Source: Caryophanales bacterium UBA4951 (GTDB lineage Bacteria > Bacillota_I > Bacilli_A > RFN20 > CAG-826). From it: DNA of 13,760 bases. Location: contig DHAP01000027.1 of the NCBI GenBank assembly GCA_002397465.1, positions 1 to 13,760 on the forward strand. Reading direction: 5' to 3'. The notes beneath the pieces are model-generated. The model saw only the letters and a program-made list of their open reading frames with translations, made no database searches and was not told the DNA's origin. Below are positions 1-6,738 of this stretch, in pieces (position 1 is the stretch's first letter; each line of letters opens with the position of its first letter). The translations under genes were made by a program, and so were the position numbers.

Positions 1-130
1 TTATTTTACTGAAAATACATGATTGTAAAGATTGCAAAAATGACTTTGTAAATAGAAATATTACAATATTTACCGAAACACCGATTGCAAACAAATAATC
101 CTTACTTCTTTTCGTTTCCTCTAAATCCCA
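1..130. other. AT-rich intergenic region at left edge
   Basis: No reading frame of gene quality is visible. The stretch holds a perfect inverted repeat, AAATATT-AC-AATATTT (56-71), a TTTACCGA element (69-76) similar to elements upstream of hypB, and on the minus strand a weak promoter-like pair, TTTACA (52-47) and TACAAT (27-22), with a rather long 19-base spacer. It may be the control region of a minus-strand gene beyond the left edge. That gene cannot be seen. Confidence 0.5.
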
Positions 131-134
131 CATG

Positions 135-158
135 AAAAGGGCTGGCGCGAACCAGCCC
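135..158 (-). terminator. Rho-independent terminator of the hypB-flavoprotein-hypA operon
   Basis: Read on the minus strand, GGGCTGG (158-152), a six-base loop and CCAGCCC (145-139) form a perfect 7-bp GC-rich stem followed by TTTT (138-135). It lies 13 bases after the hypA stop codon, where an operon terminator is expected. The T tract is short, so termination may be incomplete. Confidence 0.75.
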
Positions 159-170
159 CTCATCAACGGA

Positions 171-515
171 TTATTCAGCTTCGAGCTCTTTGATCTCGAT
201 CTCCATTCCGGAAATCGGGACGAAGTTGTTGACGGCCCCGCAGTTGGGGCACTTCTGAGAGTTCTTGGCAATCTCGAATTCCGTGCCACAGACATTGCAT
301 TTGCCTTTGGCGACGGTCTGCACGATTTTGAGTTTGGTGTCTTTGAACTCCGTGTCGGGGACCGAAGCCTCCCAGCACTCCTCGAGATACCTTGGCACGA
401 CCATCGAGGCCTCGCCAAGATTCAAGGTCACGGACACGAGCTTCTTGACCTTGTTGGATTTGCAAAGCTCCTCCAACGTGTCGATCAGCTCGATCGCGAT
501 CCCCATTTCGTGCAT
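171..515 (-). CDS. hypA: HypA, hydrogenase/urease nickel incorporation metallochaperone
   Basis: A 114-residue protein of normal length for HypA, a small cytoplasmic chaperone that hands nickel to [NiFe]-hydrogenase precursors, and in some bacteria to urease, together with the GTPase HypB. It begins MHEMGIA. His2 and Glu3 are the N-terminal nickel ligands of the family, which fixes the start codon. A zinc-ribbon of two CxxC pairs follows (Cys73/Cys76 and Cys89/Cys92). The start codon lies one base after the stop of the upstream flavoprotein gene (TAACATG), and no convincing Shine-Dalgarno sequence is present, so translation is probably coupled to that gene. No hypCDEF or hydrogenase subunit gene is nearby, so the nickel client is unknown. 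Confidence 0.93.
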   Translation of the reverse strand: MHEMGIAIELIDTLEELCKSNKVKKLVSVTLNLGEASMVVPRYLEECWEASVPDTEFKDTKLKIVQTVAKGKCNVCGTEFEIAKNSQKCPNCGAVNNFVPISGMEIEIKELEAE

Positions 516-516
516 G

Positions 517-3369
517 TTATTTCAGGCTTTCTTTGCTCAAGTCTGTGGTATCGATCCTGTCCTTGTCGACGAGTTTGTTCTTTCCCTTGCCAGTGAAGGT
601 GATCTTGATGTTGCGGGCCAAGATATGCGGGATTGAGCTCGGGGCGATCTTCGGATAGACGACGCCATGGACGTTGAATCTGCGTTTGAGATGGATGGCA
701 TCGAACTTGCAGCGGGTGGTGCAGATGCCACAGCCGACGCACATCGTCTCGTCGACGAAGGTACGTCCGCACTTGAGGCAGCGGCCGGCTTCGGCCTTGA
801 CCTGCTCTTCGCTGAAGACTTTGCGGTCATCTTTCATCTTGTCTTTGACTTTGACTCTCTCGACGATCTGACGCGGGGTGTTGTCCCAGCCTTGGACCTC
901 GATGTTGTCTTTGTCGAGTTCGTATTTGGCAAGATATGGGTTCTGGACACGGCCGATCAACATGCTCTGTCCTGGATGGACGTAACGGTGCATGCTCTCG
1001 GCGCCTTCTTTGCCAGTCGCGATGGCATCGATGGCGAAACGGGCGCCATGGTAGCAATCGCCGCCGACGAAGATGGACGGTTCAGCGGTCTGATAAGTCA
1101 TGCCATCCGCTTCAAGACGGCCACGGCTCACAACGGCCTTTGTGCCTTTGAGCAAGTCGCCCCACTCGAAGGATTGTCCGATGGCGGCTAAGAAATAGTC
1201 GCATGGGACGGTAATCACGTCCTTCTCGTCATATTGAGGATTGAATTTGTGGTCTTTGTCAAAGACGGCGACGCACTTCTTGAGAACGACCTCAGTGAGC
1301 ATGCCTTCTTTATTGGCATGGAACTCTTTGACGCCCCAGCCATTGTTGATCTTGATGCCTTCTTCTTCGGCCTCGGCGATCTCGTCTTTGGCGGCCGGCA
1401 TGATGTCACGGCTCTCAAGGCAATAGAGGTCGACGGACTCAGCGCCGTATCTGATGGCGGTTCTTGCGACGTCGATCGCGACGTTGCCAGCGCCCATCAA
1501 AGCGACGTGGCCATGGAGTTTCTCGCCTTTTCCAAGGTTGACCCCACGTAAGAAGTCGACGCCCGAGAGGACGCCTTTGCTATCTTCGCCTGGGACTCCG
1601 AGTTTTCTTCCGCCTTGGGCGCCGATGGCGACGTAGAAGGCTTCGTATCCTTGTTTCTTAAGTTCGTCGATAGTGACATCCTTGCCAACCTCGACGCCGG
1701 TCTTGAATTCGACGCCCATCTCTTTGATGGCATCGATCTCGGCCTCGACGACGTTCTTCTCAAGACGGAAGGATGGGATGCCTAAGGTCAACATGCCGCC
1801 GAGCTTCTTCTCTTTTTCGAAGACGGTGACGGTGTAGCCCATCTCGGCAAGGTAGTAGGCGCAGCTTAAGCCAGCTGGGCCGGCGCCGATGATGGCCATC
1901 TTGTGGTCATGGTATTCCGGGTGCTGGATGCGTGGCTTCACGCGCGTATCTTCATCAAGGTCCAACTGAGCGACGAACTTTTTGATCTCGTCGATGCTCA
2001 CTGGGCTCTTGTCTCCGATGGTGCCACGTGTGCAGGCATCCTCGCATCTCTTGTTGCAGACACGTCCGCAGACGGCTGGGAATGGGTTCTTTTTCTTGAT
2101 GAGGGCCAAAGCTTCGGCATAACGGCCTTCTTTGGCAAGCTCGACATAGCCTTCGATGGCGATGTGAGCGGGGCAAGCGACCTTGCAAGGCGCGGTGCCG
2201 GTCTCATTCATGATGATCTGACGGTCGAAACGATAGTCTGGGTTCCACTTGTCCGGTCCCCATTTGTGGTCATAGGCGTGAAGCGGCTCGCTGACCTTGA
2301 TGGCGGTCTTGTTCTCAAGACGTTCGCCAAGGCGGAGGGCGTTCATCGGGCAGACCTCGACGCACTCGCCGCAGGCGACGCACTTATCGGGGTCAACGTG
2401 GGAGATGTAGTTCGAACGGACCATGGTGGCCGTATGGAAATACTCGCCGGTTCTTAAAGAGAAGCAAGAGCAGCCGCAGCAGTTGCAAAGGGCGTGGGTC
2501 TTGCCGTTTCCGTCGAAGTTCGGGATCTCGTGCATGAGTCCGTTGTCTTCGGCTTTCTTGACGATGGCGTAGGCTTCTTCCTTCGTGATTCTTCTCGCGT
2601 GTCCGTTGTGGATGAAGTTACGGGCGCCTTTGTTGAACTGAATGCACATATCTTGCTCAAGGTGTCCGCAGCCTTCATTCATCAAGCGGCGGGAGACACG
2701 GCATGAGCATGGGGCCACCGAGATGTCCTCGGCGGTGTCGATGTAGTGCGAGATGGTCTCGTAGTCCTGTAATTCCGGATCGTCTTTGACGGCAGACTCG
2801 ACAGGGACGACACGCATGACGCCGTGTCCGACTGGGAGGTTGCCGGCAAGAGGCATGATCCTCTTGATGGTGTATTCAGAGAATGATTGGGCGATTATCG
2901 GATGGGCCTCGACGAGTTTGATGTTGTCGACCATGGCCTCCATGATGCCTGGGACGAAGATAGTGACGTGCCAGCCTTCTTGCCTTTTGCCGTCCTTCAT
3001 CGGGACTTCGGGGTCAAGCGGGTCATAGCATAAAAGTCCGCCCCACGAAGCGTGGTCGATGGCTTTTCTGGTCTCTTCGGCGTTGCCGTTGCCAAACTTC
3101 TGCATCTCATCGATCGTGTAGTGTTTCAAAAGCTTCATCTTGGAAGCGATTTGGCACTCAAGGTCGCTGACCCAGCAGGCTAATGAGTTGTATTCAGGAT
3201 CGCCATATTGGACGATCGCGCCGGGCAAGTCTTGGATGCCGCGGCAAAGCTTGAGGATGTTTTTCCTCTTCTTCTCTCCCGGAGCCATGTGGCCCGGTTT
3301 TTTGCCAGTGCGGTAGAGTTCCTCCGCGTAGTTCTGACCTTCGACTCTTAGTTTTGCGTCTTCTGCCAT
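517..3369 (-). CDS. Multi-domain Fe-S flavoprotein with glutamate synthase small subunit-like NAD(P)H oxidoreductase core
   Basis: A 950-residue cytoplasmic electron-transfer protein. Residues 1-220 show no motif I recognise. A cysteine-rich segment follows (Cys221/223, 234, 242 and the cluster 295-302), then a classic [4Fe-4S] ferredoxin motif CxxCxxCxxxCP (330-341). Residues 395-446 resemble the iron-sulfur N-terminus of GltD (Cys395, 399, 434, 438, 442, 446). The two Rossmann folds are GAGPAG for FAD (495-500) and GAGNVAIDVAR for NAD(P) (626-636), with the FAD-contacting VGGDC region at 768-772. A C-terminal ferredoxin-like domain has Cys864/867 and Cys877/880/883/887. GltD is about 450-500 residues, so this is a GltD-like core with extra Fe-S modules at both ends, of the kind that transfers electrons between NAD(P)H and ferredoxin-type partners. 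AGGAG lies 8 bases before the start, 15 bases after hypB. True glutamate synthase function is unlikely because no large subunit is present; the partner is unknown. Confidence 0.85.
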   Translation of the reverse strand: MAEDAKLRVEGQNYAEELYRTGKKPGHMAPGEKKRKNILKLCRGIQDLPGAIVQYGDPEYNSLACWVSDLECQIASKMKLLKHYTIDEMQKFGNGNAEETRKAIDHASWGGLLCYDPLDPEVPMKDGKRQEGWHVTIFVPGIMEAMVDNIKLVEAHPIIAQSFSEYTIKRIMPLAGNLPVGHGVMRVVPVESAVKDDPELQDYETISHYIDTAEDISVAPCSCRVSRRLMNEGCGHLEQDMCIQFNKGARNFIHNGHARRITKEEAYAIVKKAEDNGLMHEIPNFDGNGKTHALCNCCGCSCFSLRTGEYFHTATMVRSNYISHVDPDKCVACGECVEVCPMNALRLGERLENKTAIKVSEPLHAYDHKWGPDKWNPDYRFDRQIIMNETGTAPCKVACPAHIAIEGYVELAKEGRYAEALALIKKKNPFPAVCGRVCNKRCEDACTRGTIGDKSPVSIDEIKKFVAQLDLDEDTRVKPRIQHPEYHDHKMAIIGAGPAGLSCAYYLAEMGYTVTVFEKEKKLGGMLTLGIPSFRLEKNVVEAEIDAIKEMGVEFKTGVEVGKDVTIDELKKQGYEAFYVAIGAQGGRKLGVPGEDSKGVLSGVDFLRGVNLGKGEKLHGHVALMGAGNVAIDVARTAIRYGAESVDLYCLESRDIMPAAKDEIAEAEEEGIKINNGWGVKEFHANKEGMLTEVVLKKCVAVFDKDHKFNPQYDEKDVITVPCDYFLAAIGQSFEWGDLLKGTKAVVSRGRLEADGMTYQTAEPSIFVGGDCYHGARFAIDAIATGKEGAESMHRYVHPGQSMLIGRVQNPYLAKYELDKDNIEVQGWDNTPRQIVERVKVKDKMKDDRKVFSEEQVKAEAGRCLKCGRTFVDETMCVGCGICTTRCKFDAIHLKRRFNVHGVVYPKIAPSSIPHILARNIKITFTGKGKNKLVDKDRIDTTDLSKESLK

Positions 3370-3384
3370 AAATGACTCCTTTTT

Positions 3385-4062
3385 TTATTTCTCGGCCTGA
3401 TAGGCCTTTACTTTAGCGACGATATAATCGGCTAGCTCGTCCATCCCCTCGCCATATTTGGCGGAGACGGGGAAGAACACGGAATTGGGGTTGAGCCTCA
3501 GGATGCGTTCCTTGGCTTTATCCACGTCGAAGTCGAATACTGAGATGGTGTCCATTTTCGAGAAGATGACACCATTGGCCACTTTGAACATCAATGGATA
3601 TTTAAGTGGTTTGTCGTCCCCTTCCGGAACCGAGAGGATCTCAAGCGAGAGATTGGCTCCCGTGTCGAACTCGGCTGGGCAGACGAGGTTCCCGATGTTC
3701 TCGAGGATGACAAGGTCCAACCCGTCGATCCCGAACCCATCTAAGCCATCGTCCATCATCTTGGCGTCGAGGTGGCATTCGCCAGCGGTGTGAAGCTGGA
3801 TGGTTTTGGCCCCGGTGCTGGCCTCAATCGTTTCGGCGTCCACCGTCGCATCGATGTCGGCTTCCATGACCCCGACCTTTAAGCGGTCTTTGATCTTGTT
3901 GATGAGCGCGACTAATAGCGTCGTCTTCCCTGAGCCTGGTGAGGACATCAGGTTGATGAGGTAGACGTTCTTCTCCTTCAACTTCTTCCGGACGAGGTCC
4001 GCCCGGGCGATGTTGTTGGCGAAAACGCTTTGTTTCACATTAAGAACTCTTACTTTGTCCAT
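3385..4062 (-). CDS. hypB: HypB, GTPase for nickel insertion into hydrogenase
   Basis: A 225-residue SIMIBI-class GTPase that drives GTP-dependent nickel delivery with HypA. Visible motifs are the P-loop PGSGKTT (42-48), the EADIDA segment (67-72), the metal-site pair Cys96-His97 in GECHLDA, the ENIGN switch region (121-125) with Cys128 as third metal ligand, and SKMD (168-171) at the base-specificity position where NKxD is usual. The N-terminal CxxCGC high-affinity nickel motif and the histidine-rich tract found in some HypB proteins are both absent, so this is a minimal HypB with only the G-domain metal site. AAGAGG lies five bases before the ATG. It is first in the minus-strand operon. UreG was considered, but the MxxDGLDGF...ENIGNLVCP pattern and the hypA gene nearby fit HypB. 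Confidence 0.93.
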   Translation of the reverse strand: MDKVRVLNVKQSVFANNIARADLVRKKLKEKNVYLINLMSSPGSGKTTLLVALINKIKDRLKVGVMEADIDATVDAETIEASTGAKTIQLHTAGECHLDAKMMDDGLDGFGIDGLDLVILENIGNLVCPAEFDTGANLSLEILSVPEGDDKPLKYPLMFKVANGVIFSKMDTISVFDFDVDKAKERILRLNPNSVFFPVSAKYGEGMDELADYIVAKVKAYQAEK

Positions 4063-4089
4063 ATTGCCTCTTATTAATAGGTCGTTATA

Positions 4090-4118
4090 ATTCTACGCAA
4101 AAATTAAAAGGAATTTAA
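4090..4118 (-). promoter_or_regulatory. Candidate promoter of the hypB operon
   Basis: On the minus strand, TTAAAT (4118-4113) and TAGAAT (4095-4090) are separated by 17 bases. The -10 element matches the consensus at 5 of 6 positions, the -35 at only 3 of 6. The predicted start of transcription falls near 4083, about 20 bases before the hypB start codon. The weak -35 would fit an activated promoter, and a TTTACCGATATCG element sits 14 bases further upstream. Confidence 0.35.
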
Positions 4119-4384
4119 GGGGGTAGAGTCGATTTACCGATATCGCTACTTAAGTAGAGGAGTGAACAGACGCCCCATTTTGAGAAACTGGAATGAAAAG
4201 GCTTACAAAAACAATAGAGAACACCGAAATTAGAAAGAAAACCTTTACCAATATCGGTCATCGGCTGAAGGCCATAAGAAGATTAATGAATTACTTATTT
4301 TGGTCGAGAATTACCGATATATCGAATTGTTCGATGTCGACTGAACAATAGGCCACAGGCTCGTTTTGGTGTTTTTGAATGTTG

Positions 4385-4413
4385 TTGTGAAAGCCCTTTC
4401 AGACACTTATACT
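4385..4413 (+). promoter_or_regulatory. Sigma-70-type promoter of the tetR-glpA-lipid operon
   Basis: TTGTGA (4385-4390) and TATACT (4408-4413) are separated by exactly 17 bases, giving 4 of 6 and 5 of 6 matches to the vegetative consensus. Transcription would begin near 4420. The spacer contains a perfect dyad TGAAAG-CC-CTTTCA (4388-4401), and a second dyad covers the predicted start point, so the promoter looks built for repression. Confidence 0.65.
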
Positions 4414-4419
4414 ACGCTA

Positions 4420-4439
4420 AGTCGGTCGGTTGCCCGACT
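4420..4439 (+). promoter_or_regulatory. Probable TetR operator at the transcription start
   Basis: AGTCGG (4420-4425) and CCGACT (4434-4439) are perfect 6-base inverted arms around an 8-base centre. The 20-base dyad overlaps the predicted start of transcription and ends 15 bases before the start of the TetR gene. TetR-family dimers commonly bind dyads of about this size and repress their own promoters. A role as a leader hairpin in RNA is an alternative. Confidence 0.55.
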
Positions 4440-4454
4440 GATAATAGGAGAATT

Positions 4455-5045
4455 ATGGCTAGGGCAAGAACAGACATAGATAAGCAGGCGTTTATCAACG
4501 CCAGCGAGAAACTCATCACCGAGAAAGGGGCCAAAGATTTTTCTTTGGCTGATTTAGCGCACGAGATGGGCATCTCGAAAGGGACGATTTACTATCACTA
4601 TCCGACGAAAGACGAATTGATCCTCGACATCATGCAGGAGCACATGAGCGCCCTCTCGAAAGACTACATCGACTGGCTCCACCGCCACGTCAAAGACGGC
4701 ATCACTTTCCAGCGTTTCCTCGACATCATCTTCTATAAGGGCGTCAAGCTCTTCAACAAGGCCAAGATCCACGTTTATTTATTAGGTGAGTGCGTGCGTG
4801 GGAATCCCTCGCTCCGTGATTCCTACACCAAACTCTGGGACGAATGGAAACGCTACATCCAAGAAGGCGTTGAGCAGGTCCTCCCCGATAGCGATGACAA
4901 GGAGGCGGAAGCCTACTTGCTCATGCTTATCATCGATGGCCTCACCATCCAGGAAGCCCTCGGGAATCCAAAGCCCGAACTAAACGAGAAAGTCAAAAAG
5001 ATACTGATGGAACGGGAGGTAAAGAAGAATGAGCAAAATCAGTAG
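4455..5045 (+). CDS. TetR/AcrR-family transcriptional repressor
   Basis: A 196-residue one-component regulator. Residues 10-55 form the TetR DNA-binding domain, with the helix-turn-helix around 29-50 (FSLADLAHEMGIS, then KGTIYYHYPTK), the most conserved signature of the family. The rest (about 60-185) is helical and divergent, as expected of the ligand-binding and dimerisation domain. It has an AGGAG four bases before the ATG and is first in a six-gene operon, overlapping the next gene by 17 bases. It probably represses its own operon through the dyads at 4388-4401 or 4420-4439. The ligand cannot be read from sequence; a lipid, fatty acyl or glycerol-derived effector is a guess from the genes it leads. 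Confidence 0.88.
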   Translation: MARARTDIDKQAFINASEKLITEKGAKDFSLADLAHEMGISKGTIYYHYPTKDELILDIMQEHMSALSKDYIDWLHRHVKDGITFQRFLDIIFYKGVKLFNKAKIHVYLLGECVRGNPSLRDSYTKLWDEWKRYIQEGVEQVLPDSDDKEAEAYLLMLIIDGLTIQEALGNPKPELNEKVKKILMEREVKKNEQNQ

Positions 5046-6738
5046 TTTCCAAAGAAAGCTGAAGGGCAAGTACCCCGCTTTCAAAGCGAGCCTCAAAGAT
5101 GACTGCGTCGTCCTCTCGGGCGAAGCAACCTCATGGGAGGATGTGGTCTCGGCTGGCAAGCTGGCCGCCGACACCGGAGAGTTCTATGGCGTCATCAATG
5201 ACATAACCCTCAAAGGCCACGTGGAGAAAGAAATCCACCGCTCGAAGATCAACGACCATGCCCTCGAAGGCAAGAAGGTCGACGTCCTCGTGATCGGCGG
5301 AGGCGTGGTTGGCTGCGCCATCCTCAGAGAGCTCTCAAGATACAACCTGAGCTGTCTTTTATTAGAGAAAGAAGAAGACCTCGCCATGGGGGCCAGCAGC
5401 CGCAACGACGGCTGTGTCCACGTCGGCATCGACCTTCATAAAAACTCCGCCAAACTCGCATACCTTCAGAAATCTCGCAGGATTTACAAAGAGCTTTGCA
5501 AGGATTTGGACGTCGATTACCGCGAGGACGGACAAAGCGTCGCCTTCACGGATATGGCTCTTTTGCCCATCGTCAGCACCTACCTCAAAATGAAGGCCAA
5601 GGACAACAAGGTCCCGGGCGGCGTCGAGATACTCAAGGGCAAGGACATGTTCAAAGTCGAGCCTCATCTGGCACCCGACATCAAATTCATCGCCCACCTC
5701 CCAGGAGGGGCCTGCGTCTCGCCTTATGAATTAACCATCGCCCTAGGAGAATCCGCGGTCATCAATGGGGCCGAGGTCTCTTTGTCGAGCATCGTGACTG
5801 ACATGGAAGTCAAAGACCATCAGATCCTCTCGGTCTCCACCAACAGAGGAACCATCTATCCGAAGATCGTCATCAACGCCGCCGGCATCTATAGCGACAA
5901 GATCGCGGAGATGGCGGGCGACCGTTTCTTCACAATCCACCCAAGAAAAGGCACCGACAGCATCATGGACAATTCCATGACGTCGTCCTTGTCGAGCACC
6001 GCCATCACGGTCTATCCAAAACTCGGAGAGTACAAGAAGACCCATTCCAAGGGCGGCGGATTGATACCGACCATCGACAAAAACATCCTCGTCGGACCTG
6101 ACGCTATCGAGGTGCCGGACCGTGAGGACTATTCGACGAACAAAGAAAGCGTCGACGCCGTCTTCAATAAACATAAGCACACGATTGAGGCCCTATCAGA
6201 AAGAGACGTCATCACTTACTTCTCGGGCACCCGCGCGGCTACCTATGAAGAGGACTTCGTCGTCCGTCCGGGCAAATGGACCCACAACATCATCCATGCG
6301 GCTGGTATTCAGTCGCCTGGTTTGACCGCCGCTCCAGGCATCGGAATCGACGTCGCCAAGTGGGCGGCCGGAATGCTCAATGTCACTGAAAAAGCAAACT
6401 TCAATCCCATCAGGAAAGGACCTATCAAAACCAGGTTCCTCAATGATGAAGAAAGAGATGCCCTCATCAAAAAGAATCCAGCGTATGGGCATATCGTCTG
6501 CCGCTGCGAGGAGATATCGGAAGGCGAGATATTAGACGCCATCCATTCAGTGATCCCACCGACCACCATCGATGGCATCAAACGCCGCGTCCGCGCTGGC
6601 ATGGGAAGATGCCAAGGCGGCTTCTGCCAACCCTTGGTCACCGAACTGTTGGCCAAAGAAGAAAAGCGTCCTTTATTAAGCATTGCCAAGAAGGGCGAGG
6701 TCCCGCTTTTCTATCATGAAACAAAGGAGGGCAAGTAA
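5029..6738 (+). CDS. GlpA-like FAD-dependent glycerol-3-phosphate dehydrogenase with [2Fe-2S] BFD domain
   Basis: A 569-residue flavoprotein of the anaerobic glycerol-3-phosphate dehydrogenase (GlpA) type, oxidising sn-glycerol-3-phosphate to dihydroxyacetone phosphate. The FAD Rossmann motif VIGGGVVG is at 88-95 and the DAO-fold GASSRNDG signature at 121-128. The C-terminal BFD-like [2Fe-2S] domain has Cys491, Cys493, Cys528 and Cys533 in the CxC...CxxxxC pattern. The first ~80 residues are an extension absent from standard GlpA. Residues about 25-65 (VVLSGEATSWEDVV onward) look like a BON domain, which is unusual. The start overlaps tetR by 17 bases, and GGGAGG lies eight bases upstream. 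A GlpC membrane subunit is not encoded, and the following GlpB-like and DUF1667 genes probably complete the complex. Another hydroxyacid-type substrate remains possible. Confidence 0.87.
   Translation: MSKISSFQRKLKGKYPAFKASLKDDCVVLSGEATSWEDVVSAGKLAADTGEFYGVINDITLKGHVEKEIHRSKINDHALEGKKVDVLVIGGGVVGCAILRELSRYNLSCLLLEKEEDLAMGASSRNDGCVHVGIDLHKNSAKLAYLQKSRRIYKELCKDLDVDYREDGQSVAFTDMALLPIVSTYLKMKAKDNKVPGGVEILKGKDMFKVEPHLAPDIKFIAHLPGGACVSPYELTIALGESAVINGAEVSLSSIVTDMEVKDHQILSVSTNRGTIYPKIVINAAGIYSDKIAEMAGDRFFTIHPRKGTDSIMDNSMTSSLSSTAITVYPKLGEYKKTHSKGGGLIPTIDKNILVGPDAIEVPDREDYSTNKESVDAVFNKHKHTIEALSERDVITYFSGTRAATYEEDFVVRPGKWTHNIIHAAGIQSPGLTAAPGIGIDVAKWAAGMLNVTEKANFNPIRKGPIKTRFLNDEERDALIKKNPAYGHIVCRCEEISEGEILDAIHSVIPPTTIDGIKRRVRAGMGRCQGGFCQPLVTELLAKEEKRPLLSIAKKGEVPLFYHETKEGK

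Larger units (their letters stand above)
4063..4454. other. Divergent control region between hypB and tetR operons
   Basis: This 392-base AT-rich stretch separates two divergent operons. It contains a candidate hypB promoter on the minus strand, the tetR promoter with two dyads on the plus strand, three same-direction copies of a TTACCRATAT motif (4134, 4245, 4311), a perfect palindrome CTACTTAAGTAG (4146-4157), a CGATATATCG palindrome (4315-4324) and an adjoining ATCGAA-TTG-TTCGAT dyad (4321-4335). A 52-codon reading frame (4193-4351) lies in it without a good ribosome binding site and is probably not a gene. Confidence 0.6.

Noticed and set aside
667..1191. Long plus-strand open frames opposite the flavoprotein gene (also 1903-2457)
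   Set aside because: They are antisense shadows caused by the codon bias of the 950-residue gene, lack motifs and ribosome binding sites, and overlap a gene with clear domains.
517..3369. Annotation of the flavoprotein as glutamate synthase small subunit
   Set aside because: Only its core resembles GltD. It is twice the length, carries extra Fe-S domains, and has no large subunit gene nearby.
4193..4351. A 52-codon plus-strand frame in the hypB/tetR control region (starts MKRLTKTIENTE)
   Set aside because: It has no convincing ribosome binding site, its length is not unusual for chance, and it runs across two of the operator-like repeats.
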